NCBI RefSeq assembly: GCF_902500225.1
Contig: NZ_LR722651.1
Coordinates: 124,001 to 188,000 of the forward strand
From: Buttiauxella massiliensis
GTDB taxonomy: Bacteria; Pseudomonadota; Gammaproteobacteria; Enterobacterales; Enterobacteriaceae
Length of the DNA: 64,000 nt
Reading direction: 5' to 3'
In this document: in pieces, positions 55,421 to 63,960 of the stretch
Position numbering within the stretch: position 1 is the stretch's first letter
Layout: the number at the start of each line of letters is the position of its first letter
The notes under the pieces: generated by a model
What the model saw: the letters and a program-made list of their open reading frames with translations, nothing else
Told to the model about the DNA's origin: nothing
Database searches by the model: none
Made by a program: the position numbers and the translations under genes

Positions 55421-55436
55421 TGGCACGAAACGTGCT
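55421..55436 (+). promoter_or_regulatory. sigma-54 promoter of the hyc operon
   Basis: TGGCAC-GAAAC-GTGCT with GG (55422-55423) and GC (55434-55435) ten bases apart. 37 bases before the hycA ATG. Confidence 0.7.
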
Positions 55437-55472
55437 CTGTAGACGCAACAGCAAAAACAGAGTGATTTAATA

Positions 55473-55928
55473 ATGAACATTTGGGAACTGAGCGAAAAAG
55501 CCGAATACATTGCCGACAAGCACCAGCGCTTGCTCACGCAATGGCAACATTACTGCAATAGCTTGATTCAGGGCATCACCCTTTCTAAAGCGAAACTACA
55601 TCACGCCGTAGGGTGCAATCCTGATGATTCCCTGCGCTTCTTCTTATTTGACCATTTCGTCATTCACGTGCGCCTCGCCGAAGGCTTCAACAGCCACACC
55701 ATCGAGTACTACGTTGAGAAGCGTAACGGTGAAGATAGAGTGTTGATTGCTAAAGCAATCCTTGATGACGAAGGCCGCGTAGACAACAGCATCAGTAACC
55801 GTAACCGTGAAAGTGTTCTCGAGCATTACCTCGAAAAAATTCATCCGGTATACGAAAGCCTGTACAGCGCCGTTCACACCGATACTCCGGTATCGATGGG
55901 GCAGCTACAACAAAACGCTCAGGCCTGA
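55473..55928 (+). CDS. hycA: formate hydrogenlyase regulatory protein HycA
   Basis: 151 residues (E. coli 153). Antagonist of FhlA; first gene of the hyc operon, placed directly behind the sigma-54 promoter. No DNA-binding motif; it acts by contact with FhlA. Starts M-N-I-W-E-L-S-E-K-A-E-Y-I-A-D-K-H-Q-R-L, as in E. coli. Confidence 0.94.
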   Translation: MNIWELSEKAEYIADKHQRLLTQWQHYCNSLIQGITLSKAKLHHAVGCNPDDSLRFFLFDHFVIHVRLAEGFNSHTIEYYVEKRNGEDRVLIAKAILDDEGRVDNSISNRNRESVLEHYLEKIHPVYESLYSAVHTDTPVSMGQLQQNAQA

Positions 55929-56015
55929 TAGCCATGTTGGGTGTCGAAAACTGTCGAAACGACAGCCGTCGGCACAGTTTCGTCAAAAATGATGATGTGC
56001 TCTAAGGAAGACCTG

Positions 56016-56621
56016 GTGAATCGCTTTATTATCGCCGACTCCAAACTTTGCATGGGTTGCCATACCTGTGAGGCGGCTTGTTCAGAAACGCACCGCCTGC
56101 ATGGGTTGCAATCCATGCCACGCCTGAAAGTGATGCGCGACGCGAATGATTCCGCGCCGCAAATGTGCCATCAATGCGAAGATGCGCCTTGCGCGGGCGT
56201 CTGCCCGGCTAACGCCATTACCCGTGTCGATGGGGCTGTTCATCTGAATGAAAGCCTGTGCGTCAGTTGCAAACTGTGCGCCATCGCCTGCCCATTCGGT
56301 TCGATTGAATTCTCCGGCAGCCGTCCGATTCATATCCCGGCAAATGCCAACAGCCCGAAAGCACCTCCTGCGCCACCCGCTCCTGCTCGCGTCAGCTCGC
56401 TAATCGACTGGGTGCCTGGCGTTCGTGCCATTGCAGTGAAATGCGACCTGTGCAGCTTCGATGCTGATGGCCCGGCATGTGTTCGCACCTGCCCGACCAA
56501 AGCGTTGCGCGTGGTTGATAACAACGATATTGCCAAATCAAGCAAACGTAAACGTGAACTGACTCTGGGCGCGACGCTTGGCGATCTCACCCTGTTTACC
56601 CAGCCTGAGGTGAAAAAATGA
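56016..56621 (+). CDS. hycB: formate hydrogenlyase electron carrier HycB
   Basis: 201 residues (E. coli 203). Four [4Fe-4S] sites: C-M-G-C-H-T-C-E-A-A-C, C-H-Q-C-E-D-A-P-C, C-V-S-C-K-L-C-A-I-A-C and C-D-L-C ... C-V-R-T-C. Carries electrons from formate dehydrogenase H to hydrogenase-3. The start is GTG at 56016 (V-N-R-F-I-I-A-D), with AAGGA eight bases upstream and alignment to E. coli M-N-R-F-V-I-A-D; the frame is open 25 codons further, but that piece is not conserved. Confidence 0.94.
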   Translation: MNRFIIADSKLCMGCHTCEAACSETHRLHGLQSMPRLKVMRDANDSAPQMCHQCEDAPCAGVCPANAITRVDGAVHLNESLCVSCKLCAIACPFGSIEFSGSRPIHIPANANSPKAPPAPPAPARVSSLIDWVPGVRAIAVKCDLCSFDADGPACVRTCPTKALRVVDNNDIAKSSKRKRELTLGATLGDLTLFTQPEVKK

Positions 56622-58426
56622 GTGCTTTTATCCTGATTCATTGGGCGCTGATGGGATTTGTGCTGAGTGCAGTTCTGGCTGGTATCACGGCATTTAATAA
56701 AACCCTGAGCGGCGTGATTGCTGGCCTGGGTGGCGCGATAAGTTCGGTTCTGGTGCTGATTGCCGGGTTCGATGCGTTAACCGGCTTTACCGGAATGGCG
56801 CAAGTCTGGCAGCTGCATTTACAGCTCAACGCTTTTAATGGCGTGTGGCTGGTGACGCTGGCTCTGCCAGGCCTGTTTATCTCTCTGTTTAATATCGACT
56901 GGCATCGTCATCACGCCGTAAAAGCCAATGGCTTGCTGGTGAACCTGGTGATGGCCGCAGCGGTGGCAGCGGTGGTGGCCGATAATATCGGCATGTTAGT
57001 TGTGCTGGCAGAAATCGTCGCATTGAGCGGCTACTTCCTGACTGGCTGCCAGAAATCCGGGCAGCTTTGGTTTGCATTGGGCCGCCTCGGCACCGTGCTG
57101 CTGGCGGTTGCGTGCTGGTTACTGTGGAAACAGTACGGCACGCTGAGTTATGCCGAATTGCACCTGATGACCAACGGCGCGCCGATTAGCTCTGTTGTCT
57201 GGCTGCTGGGTCTGGTTGGTTTTGGTTTGATGGCGGGGATTATTCCGCTGCACGGTTGGGTACCTCAGGCACATGCCAACGCTTCTGCTCCGGCAGCAGC
57301 GCTGTTCTCAGCTGTCGTATTGAAAATTGGCCTGTACGGCATCATGAGCTTCTCACTGATCAGCAATGTTATGCCGCTGTGGTGGGGCATTCTGGTGGTC
57401 ATTCTGGGGATGATTACTGCGTTTATTGGCGGTCTGTATGCGCTGATGGAACACAATATCAACCGCCTGCTCGCTTACCACTCTCTTGAGAATATCGGCA
57501 TTATTCTGCTCGGTCTGGGCTGCGGCATGATGGGCCTTGCGCTGAATGAATCCACGCTGGTTGCACTCGGTATGATTGGTGGCCTGTATCACCTGTTCAA
57601 CCATAGCGTATTCAAAACTACGTTGTTCCTTGGCGCAGGTGCGGTTTGGTTCCGTACTGGTCATCGCGACATCGAAAAACTCGGTGGTATTGGCAAGCGT
57701 ATGCCGCTGATTTCCATTGCTATGCTGGTGGGTTTAATGGCAATGGCAGCACTGCCTCCGCTCAACGGTTTTGCTGGCGAATGGGTCATTTACCAGTCCT
57801 TCTTCCACCTTGGCACTTTGCCGCTGTTTATCGCTCGCTTCTTAGGCCCATTGTTGGCTGTAGGTCTGGCGATTACTGGCGCACTGGCTGTGATGTGTAT
57901 GGCGAAGGTTTATGGCGTCACCTTCCTGGGTGCACCGCGCACACCAGAAGCTGAAAATGCTACCTCTGCGCCGTTCCTGATGAACCTGAGTGTGGCGGCC
58001 CTTGCCGCATGTTGTGTGATTGCTGGTGTTGCTGCTCCTTGGCTGATTCCTCTGTTGCAGAACGCGATTCCATTGCCGCTGCAAACGGCTAACACCACCG
58101 TTTCACAACCGATGATCACCCTGCTGCTGATTGCCAGCCCACTGCTGCCATTCATTCTGATGGTGATTTTCCGTGGCGACCGTCTGCCAAACCGCTCTCG
58201 CGGCACGGCCTGGGTCTGTGGCTACGACCACGAACAAGCGATGGTGATTACTGCGGGTGGTTTTGCTCAACCAGTCAAAGCGGCGTTCGCGCCACTGTTG
58301 AAACTGCGCAAAACCCTGAACCCGGTGAAATGGGTGCCTGGCTGGCAGTGTGATTGCCTTGCCGGTACGTTCCGTCGCCTGGCGATGATCGAACTGGCCG
58401 TGTTGCTGGTTGCGGTTTGCGCTTAA
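56618..58426 (+). CDS. hycC: formate hydrogenlyase membrane subunit HycC
   Basis: 602 residues (E. coli 608). Large membrane subunit related to NuoL/antiporter proteins, with about fifteen hydrophobic segments. Family motifs include H-G-W-V-P-Q-A-H and the lysine- and histidine-bearing helices (H-S-L-E-N-I-G, L-F-N-H-S-V-F-K). Anchors hydrogenase-3 to the inner membrane and may translocate ions. Overlaps the hycB stop by four bases. Confidence 0.95.
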   Translation: MSAFILIHWALMGFVLSAVLAGITAFNKTLSGVIAGLGGAISSVLVLIAGFDALTGFTGMAQVWQLHLQLNAFNGVWLVTLALPGLFISLFNIDWHRHHAVKANGLLVNLVMAAAVAAVVADNIGMLVVLAEIVALSGYFLTGCQKSGQLWFALGRLGTVLLAVACWLLWKQYGTLSYAELHLMTNGAPISSVVWLLGLVGFGLMAGIIPLHGWVPQAHANASAPAAALFSAVVLKIGLYGIMSFSLISNVMPLWWGILVVILGMITAFIGGLYALMEHNINRLLAYHSLENIGIILLGLGCGMMGLALNESTLVALGMIGGLYHLFNHSVFKTTLFLGAGAVWFRTGHRDIEKLGGIGKRMPLISIAMLVGLMAMAALPPLNGFAGEWVIYQSFFHLGTLPLFIARFLGPLLAVGLAITGALAVMCMAKVYGVTFLGAPRTPEAENATSAPFLMNLSVAALAACCVIAGVAAPWLIPLLQNAIPLPLQTANTTVSQPMITLLLIASPLLPFILMVIFRGDRLPNRSRGTAWVCGYDHEQAMVITAGGFAQPVKAAFAPLLKLRKTLNPVKWVPGWQCDCLAGTFRRLAMIELAVLLVAVCA

Positions 58427-58436
58427 GGAGCCTGAG

Positions 58437-59363
58437 ATGAATACCATTTTCTTTTCGTTGATTCAGGCGCTGGTTCTGTTTGCCGTCGCGCCACTGCTGT
58501 CCGGTATTACCCGTGTCACTCGCGCCCGCATGCACAACCGCCGTGGGCCTGGCGTGATGCAGGAATATCGTGACCTGTTCAAATTGTTCAGCCGCCAGAG
58601 CGTGGCACCAGCCGCCTCCGGCTGGGTGTTCCGTCTGATGCCGTTTGTGATGGTTGGTGTGATGCTGACCATTGCTACTGCGCTGCCAGTCGTCACGCTC
58701 TGGTCACCACTGCCTTCACTGGGTGATTTGATTACCCTTATCTACCTGTTCGCCATCGCGCGTTTCTTCTTTGCCATTGCAGGCCTGGATACCGGTAGCC
58801 CGTTTACCGGCATCGGTGCCAGCCGTGAAGCGATGCTTGGCGTGTTGGTTGAGCCCATCCTGATTCTGGGGCTGTGGGTTGCGGCACAAGTTGCTGGCAG
58901 CACACATATCAGCAATATCGCCTCCACTATCTATCACTGGCCAGCCGCGCAAAGCTTAACGCTGATTCTGGCGCTCGCCGCCTGTGCCTTCGCCACGTTT
59001 ATCGAAATGGGCAAACTGCCATTTGACCTCGCAGAAGCCGAGCAAGAATTGCAGGAAGGCCCATTGACCGAGTACAGCGGAGCGGGTTTTGCAGTGCTGA
59101 AATGGGGTATTTCCCTCAAGCAATTGGTCGTGCTGCAAATGTTCGTCGGCGTGTTCCTGCCGTGGGGCCAGATGAGCGAATTTAGCTGGGGCGGCCTCGT
59201 CATTGCACTGGTTCTGGCGGCAGTAAAACTGGTGCTTGGCGTGCTGATTATCGCGCTGTTTGAAAACAGCATGGCGCGTTTGCGCATGCTGGAAGCCTCA
59301 ACAGTTACCTGGGCCGGTTTTGGCTTTGCCTTTTTAGCCTTCGTCTCCTTGCTGGCGGCGTGA
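58437..59363 (+). CDS. hycD: formate hydrogenlyase membrane subunit HycD
   Basis: 308 residues (E. coli 307), NuoH-like, about eight membrane spans. Conserved loops R-R-G-P-G-V-M-Q-E-Y and E-M-G-K-L-P-F-D-L-A-E-A-E-Q-E-L mark the NuoH/HycD family. The start was set at 58437 with AAGGAG; an earlier ATG in the end of hycC adds nine residues. Confidence 0.95.
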   Translation: MNTIFFSLIQALVLFAVAPLLSGITRVTRARMHNRRGPGVMQEYRDLFKLFSRQSVAPAASGWVFRLMPFVMVGVMLTIATALPVVTLWSPLPSLGDLITLIYLFAIARFFFAIAGLDTGSPFTGIGASREAMLGVLVEPILILGLWVAAQVAGSTHISNIASTIYHWPAAQSLTLILALAACAFATFIEMGKLPFDLAEAEQELQEGPLTEYSGAGFAVLKWGISLKQLVVLQMFVGVFLPWGQMSEFSWGGLVIALVLAAVKLVLGVLIIALFENSMARLRMLEASTVTWAGFGFAFLAFVSLLAA

Positions 59364-59380
59364 TTTAAGAGAATTTATCT

Positions 59381-61090
59381 ATGTCTGAAGAAAAGATTGG
59401 TCAACATTATCTCGCCGCACTGCATAAGCAGTTTCCTCATGCGGTGATCGACGAAGCGTGGCAAACCAAAGACCAAATCACTGTCACCGTAAAGCTCAAC
59501 ATGCTGCCAGAAGTGGTGGAGTGGCTTTACTACCAACAAGGCGGCTGGCTGTCCGTACTGTTCGGTAACGACGAGCGCCAACTGTGCGGCAACTATGCGG
59601 TCTATTACGTGCTTTCGATGGAAAGCGGCGTGAAATGCTGGATTACCGTGCGCGTAGAAGTTGACGCTGACAAACCAGAGTTCCCGTCCGTGACGCCACG
59701 CGTGCCTGCCGCGGTTTGGGGCGAGCGTGAAGTGCGTGATATGTACGGCCTGCAACCTGTTGGCCTGCCGGATGAACGCCGTTTAGTGCTGCCAGATGAT
59801 TGGCCAGATGACCTGTATCCTCTGCGTAAAGACAGCATGGATTACCGTCAGCGCCCTGCCCCAACCAGCGATCAGGAAACGTATCAGTTCATCAATGAGC
59901 TGGGCAGCAAGAAAAACAACGTGGTGCCGATTGGCCCACTGCACGTAACCAGCGATGAGCCAGGCCACTTCCGCCTGTTCGTTGATGGCGAAAACATCAT
60001 TGATGCCGATTACCGCCTGTTCTACGTCCACCGTGGCATGGAAAAACTGGCTGAAACCCGCATGGGTTATAACGAAGTCACCTTCTTGTCTGACCGCGTA
60101 TGTGGCATCTGTGGTTTCGCCCACAGCACCGCGTACACCACGTCAGTTGAGAATGCGATGGGCATCGTGGTGCCAGAGCGCGCCCAGATGATCCGCGCGA
60201 TTTTGCTGGAAGTTGAACGCCTGCACAGCCACCTGCTGAACCTCGGCCTGGCTTGCCACTTTGTCGGCTTCGACTCAGGCTTTATGCAATTCTTCCGCGT
60301 ACGTGAGATGTCCATGAAAATGGCGGAAATCCTCACCGGCGCACGTAAGACTTACGGCCTGAACCTGATCGGCGGGATTCGTCGCGATCTGCTCAAAGAC
60401 GACATGATCCAGACTCGCCAGCTCGCACAGCAGATGCGCCGCGAAGTGAAAGACCTGGTCGATATTCTGATGAGCACGCCAAACATCGAACAGCGTACCG
60501 TCGGCATTGGCCGCCTGGACCCACAAATAGCCCGCGATTTCAGTAACGTCGGCCCAATGGTTCGCGCCAGCGGTCACGCCCGTGACACCCGTGCCGATCA
60601 CCCGTTCGTTGGTTACGGTTTGCTGCCAATGGAAGTTCACAGCGAAACAGGCTGCGATGTGCTGTCCCGTTTGAAAGTGCGTATCAATGAAGTTTATACC
60701 GCGCTGAACATGATTGATTTTGGCCTTGATAACCTGCCTGGCGGCCCGCTGGCTGTAGACGGTTTCACCTACATTCCAAACCGTTTCGCACTTGGCTTCT
60801 CTGAAGCACCACGCGGCGATGACATTCACTGGTCGATGACCGGCGACAACCAGAAGCTGTACCGCTGGCGTTGCCGTGCGGCAACGTATGCCAACTGGCC
60901 GACTCTGCGTTACATGTTGCGTGGCAACACCGTTTCTGATGCGCCACTGATCATCGGTAGCCTGGATCCTTGCTACTCATGTACTGACCGCATGACGATT
61001 GTCGATGTGCGTAAGCGCAAGACCAAAGTGGTGCCGTACAAAGAGCTTGAGCGCTACAGCATTGAGCGCACTAATTCGCCGCTGAAATAA
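59381..61090 (+). CDS. hycE: hydrogenase-3 large subunit HycE
   Basis: 569 residues, same as E. coli. N-terminal NuoC-like domain (about 1-170), then the NiFe large-subunit domain. Active-site cysteines: R-V-C-G-I-C-G-F-A-H-S near residue 240 and D-P-C-Y-S-C near residue 530. The C-terminal tail of 32 residues after D-P-C-Y-S-C-T-D-R is the peptide removed by HycI after nickel insertion. All four nickel ligands are present, so the enzyme should be active. Confidence 0.97.
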   Translation: MSEEKIGQHYLAALHKQFPHAVIDEAWQTKDQITVTVKLNMLPEVVEWLYYQQGGWLSVLFGNDERQLCGNYAVYYVLSMESGVKCWITVRVEVDADKPEFPSVTPRVPAAVWGEREVRDMYGLQPVGLPDERRLVLPDDWPDDLYPLRKDSMDYRQRPAPTSDQETYQFINELGSKKNNVVPIGPLHVTSDEPGHFRLFVDGENIIDADYRLFYVHRGMEKLAETRMGYNEVTFLSDRVCGICGFAHSTAYTTSVENAMGIVVPERAQMIRAILLEVERLHSHLLNLGLACHFVGFDSGFMQFFRVREMSMKMAEILTGARKTYGLNLIGGIRRDLLKDDMIQTRQLAQQMRREVKDLVDILMSTPNIEQRTVGIGRLDPQIARDFSNVGPMVRASGHARDTRADHPFVGYGLLPMEVHSETGCDVLSRLKVRINEVYTALNMIDFGLDNLPGGPLAVDGFTYIPNRFALGFSEAPRGDDIHWSMTGDNQKLYRWRCRAATYANWPTLRYMLRGNTVSDAPLIIGSLDPCYSCTDRMTIVDVRKRKTKVVPYKELERYSIERTNSPLK

Positions 61091-61101
61091 ACGGAGTCAC
61101 A

Positions 61102-61644
61102 ATGTTTAACTTCATCAAAAAAGCCATTAAAGGCGGCGTGGCCACTGAGTCGTATCCGCTACAACCGATAGCCGTGGACCCAAACTTCCGTGGCAAACCG
61201 GAACATAATCCGCAGCAATGCATTGGTTGTGCGGCCTGCGTTAACGCATGCCCATCCAACGCATTAACGGTGGAGACCGATCTGGTTGCAGGGCAACTGG
61301 CATGGACCTTCAATCTGGGGCGCTGCATTTTCTGTGCTCGCTGCGAAGAAGTCTGCCCAACGGCTGCTATCAAGCTTTCTCAGGAGTACGAACTGGCCGT
61401 CTGGAACAAAGCCGACTTCCTGCAACAGGCGCGTTTTGACCTGTGCAACTGCCGCCAGTGCAGCAAGCCTTTCGCAGTGCAAAAAGAGATTGATTACGCG
61501 ATTGCTTTGCTTGAGCACAATGGCGACAAGCTTGCCGAAGCGCATCGTGTCTCGTTTGAAACTTGCCCGGAATGCAAACGCCAGCAAAGCCTGGTATCTT
61601 CCGACCAAATTGACCTTAGCCGCCAAATTAGAGAGGCCAGCTAA
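61102..61644 (+). CDS. hycF: formate hydrogenlyase iron-sulfur subunit HycF
   Basis: 180 residues, NuoI-like. Two [4Fe-4S] motifs, [12 protein letters not shown] and [12 protein letters not shown], plus further cysteines (C-N-C-R-Q-C, C-P-E-C) that may hold another metal. Electron transfer between HycB and HycG. Confidence 0.95.
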   Translation: MFNFIKKAIKGGVATESYPLQPIAVDPNFRGKPEHNPQQCIGCAACVNACPSNALTVETDLVAGQLAWTFNLGRCIFCARCEEVCPTAAIKLSQEYELAVWNKADFLQQARFDLCNCRQCSKPFAVQKEIDYAIALLEHNGDKLAEAHRVSFETCPECKRQQSLVSSDQIDLSRQIREAS

Positions 61645-62408
61645 TGAGTATGTTACTCGGCCCGCGCGACGACAACGGCATGCCAGTGCCAATGACGGTG
61701 GATGAATCCATCGCCGCGATGAAAACGTCGTTGCTCAAAAAGATTAAACGTTCCGCGTATGTATACCGCGTTGACTGCGGTGGTTGTAACGGCTGCGAAA
61801 TTGAAATTTTCGCTACCCTTTCGCCACTTTTCGATGCAGAACGCTTCGGGATTAAAGTTGTTCCATCTCCGCGCCATGCAGATATTTTACTGTTTACCGG
61901 TGCTGTGACTCGCGCCATGCGTTCCCCCGCGCTTCGTGCCTGGGAATCAGCGCCGGACCCTAAAATTTGCATCTCTTACGGCGCGTGTGGTAACAGCGGC
62001 GGTATCTTCCATGACCTGTATTGCGTCTGGGGCGGCACCGACAAAATCGTTCCGGTAGATGTCTATATTCCTGGTTGCCCGCCAACGCCTGCGGCAACGT
62101 TGTACGGTTTTGCCATGGCGCTGGGCCTGCTGGAGCAAAAAATTCACGCGCGCGAAGCCAGCGAAATGGACGCGCAACCGGCGCAAATTCTGCACCCGGA
62201 TATGGTTCAGCCATTGCGTGTGCGTATCGACCGTGAAGCACGCCGCCTGGCGGGTTATCGCTATGGCCGCCAGATTGCTGACAGCTACATGGAAAACCTC
62301 ACCGCCGGAAACGGCAGTGTTAAGCAATGGCTGGCGCACGAGAACGATCCACGCCTGACGGAAATCGTCGGTAATCTCGAAGCACTGGTGAAGCAGGAGC
62401 GCGTGTAA
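61644..62408 (+). CDS. hycG: hydrogenase-3 small subunit HycG
   Basis: 254 residues (E. coli 255), NuoB-like. Proximal cluster motif C-G-G-C-N-G-C-E, with further ligands in Y-G-A-C-G-N-S-G-G and I-P-G-C-P-P-T-P. No Tat signal, as expected for a subunit on the cytoplasmic side. Start shares one base with the hycF stop (TAATG). Confidence 0.95.
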   Translation: MSMLLGPRDDNGMPVPMTVDESIAAMKTSLLKKIKRSAYVYRVDCGGCNGCEIEIFATLSPLFDAERFGIKVVPSPRHADILLFTGAVTRAMRSPALRAWESAPDPKICISYGACGNSGGIFHDLYCVWGGTDKIVPVDVYIPGCPPTPAATLYGFAMALGLLEQKIHAREASEMDAQPAQILHPDMVQPLRVRIDREARRLAGYRYGRQIADSYMENLTAGNGSVKQWLAHENDPRLTEIVGNLEALVKQERV

Positions 62409-62818
62409 TGAGCGAGTCGGTGGTGTTTTGCCAGCTTAGCCGTAAGTTTGTCGATGAAAACGACAACACACCGAGTGATGCGCAACAGGTGGTTTATTAC
62501 AGCCTGGCAATTGGCCACCATCTCGGCGTTATCGACTGCCTGAAAGAAAATTTAGTGTGTTCGTTTGAGCCTTACAAAGCGTGGATTGCCACGCTTGAAG
62601 AGGGCAGTGAGGCGCGGCGTAAAATGGAAGGTGTGCCGCGTTACGGCGAAATCGTTATCGACCAAAGCCATGTCGTTTTACTGGCGAAAGCGTTCGATGC
62701 CGCAAAACCAACTCAAACTGAACAGCAGCAAGAGTGGAGCCAGGAATTGCTCGATATGCTGCAAGCTATTCAACAAGAACCCGCCATCTATTTGATGGTA
62801 CGGAGACGCTATGACTAA
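62408..62818 (+). CDS. hycH: formate hydrogenlyase assembly protein HycH
   Basis: 136 residues, same as E. coli. Needed for assembly of the FHL complex, probably by helping fold or process HycE. No recognised catalytic motif. Start shares one base with the hycG stop; overlaps hycI by eight bases. Confidence 0.93.
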   Translation: MSESVVFCQLSRKFVDENDNTPSDAQQVVYYSLAIGHHLGVIDCLKENLVCSFEPYKAWIATLEEGSEARRKMEGVPRYGEIVIDQSHVVLLAKAFDAAKPTQTEQQQEWSQELLDMLQAIQQEPAIYLMVRRRYD

Positions 62819-63284
62819 CGTTTTACTTTGTGTCGGCAACAGCATGATGGGTGACGATGGCGCAGGCCCATTACTTGCCGAGAAATGCCAGGCCGCCCCA
62901 CAAGGCGACTGGATTGTTATCGACGGCGGCACCGCTCCTGAAAATGATGTGGTGGCGATTCGCGAATTACGCCCGGACAGATTGCTGTTGGTAGATGCGA
63001 CGGATATGGGCCTGAACCCAGGCGAAATCCGTATCATCGACCCGGACGACATCGCTGAAATGTTTATGATGACCACCCACAACATGCCGCTTAACTATTT
63101 AATCGATCAGATTAAAGAAGATGTTGGTGAGGTAATTTTCCTTGGCATTCAGCCTGATATCGTCGGCTTTTACTACCCAATGACTGACGCAATAAAAGCA
63201 GCGGTTGAGACGGTGTATCAAAGCCTGGCAGGTTGGGAAGGAAAAGGCGGTTTCGCGGATTTGGAAGCACCTGAGTTCGAGTAA
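62811..63284 (+). CDS. hycI: hydrogenase-3 maturation protease HycI
   Basis: 157 residues (E. coli 156). Nickel-sensing endopeptidase that trims the HycE C-terminus. Metal ligands of the family are visible: the Asp in N-S-M-M-G-D-D-G, the Asp in L-L-V-D-A-T-D, and the His in M-T-T-H-N-M-P. Last gene of the hyc operon; a REP-like element follows. Confidence 0.95.
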   Translation: MTNVLLCVGNSMMGDDGAGPLLAEKCQAAPQGDWIVIDGGTAPENDVVAIRELRPDRLLLVDATDMGLNPGEIRIIDPDDIAEMFMMTTHNMPLNYLIDQIKEDVGEVIFLGIQPDIVGFYYPMTDAIKAAVETVYQSLAGWEGKGGFADLEAPEFE

Positions 63285-63325
63285 ATTCTGGAGGATGTCG
63301 CGGCGCTAAATCCCCTACGGGTCTT

Positions 63326-63355
63326 GTAGGTCGGATTCGCGCTGTGGCATCCGAC
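63326..63355. repeat. REP-like element after hycI
   Basis: GTAGGTCGGAT ... ATCCGAC, with 7-bp arms (63330-63336 / 63349-63355). Same type as the REP units at 36.4 kb, with a more diverged loop. Lies between convergent hycI and the HigA-like gene. Confidence 0.7.
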
Positions 63356-63364
63356 CATTCGATA

Positions 63365-63649
63365 TCACACGTATCGGATATTGAGTGAGATCCTTGCACC
63401 ACAGGCTGTGGCATAACGCTCAAGCATCTTCATACTGGCGCTAAGTGGGTTCTTCTCAAGACGGCTAATACCTGATGAATTTGTCCCTAGCTTGTTAGCC
63501 AACTCTGTTTTCGAAAGCCCTGCTCTTTCACGCATTTCATAAAGTGCCTGAATCAGCATCAGCTCCTGATCGGCTTCGTTATATGCCTGAACGGACTCAG
63601 CATCAGAAAGCATTTTTGTTTTCAATTCATCAAGAGAGAGTGGTTTCAC
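63365..63649 (-). CDS. HigA-like antitoxin (XRE helix-turn-helix)
   Basis: 94 residues. Helix-turn-helix of the XRE/HTH_3 type: R-E-R-A-G-L-S-K-T-E-L-A-N-K-L-G-T-N-S-S-G-I-S-R-L-E-K-N. Second gene of a toxin-first pair (HigBA order), with the start overlapping the toxin stop by four bases (ATGA). Expected to neutralise the toxin and repress the pair. Confidence 0.85.
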   Translation of the reverse strand: MKPLSLDELKTKMLSDAESVQAYNEADQELMLIQALYEMRERAGLSKTELANKLGTNSSGISRLEKNPLSASMKMLERYATACGARISLNIRYV

Positions 63650-63960
63650 TTCATAAACTCCTTCAGCCTTAAACGGGCAATGTCGATTGCGTTAGCCGGC
63701 GTTTTAGCTGTCTTTTTCGTAAAGGCATGCAAAATATAAATGGTTTGCCCATAACTAAAAGCATAGACCGCTCGAGCAATATCTTTGTCACCGACTCGTA
63801 GTTCGAAAAGCCCATTTCCCAGGACTCGGCTATGAGGCATTTTTAGCTGATTACCTTCAGATGCCAGGCGTTCAATTAAACGAAACATTCGGCCTCGCAG
63901 TTGTGCAGGCAAAGCAACCAATTCTTCAGCCGCAGCTCCATGCGTCAATATTGTATACAT
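63646..63960 (-). CDS. HigB/RelE-family toxin (Gp49-like)
   Basis: 104 residues, type II toxin of the RelE/HigB (phage-derived Gp49-like) family: L-R-G-R-M-F-R-L-I-E-R-L, G-L-F-E-L-R-V-G-D-K-D-I-A-R-A-V-Y-A-F, and I-Y-I-L-H-A-F-T-K-K-T, the typical H-x-F-x-K-K-T end block. Such toxins cut mRNA on the ribosome. Together with the HTH gene it forms a complete higBA unit at the edge of the FHL cluster; 40 bases of upstream sequence remain in the window. Confidence 0.85.
   Translation of the reverse strand: MYTILTHGAAAEELVALPAQLRGRMFRLIERLASEGNQLKMPHSRVLGNGLFELRVGDKDIARAVYAFSYGQTIYILHAFTKKTAKTPANAIDIARLRLKEFMK

Noticed and set aside
55941-56015. Extended HycB N-terminus
   Set aside because: The 25 extra residues are not conserved and the GTG at 56016 has the AAGGA site and aligns with the E. 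coli start.
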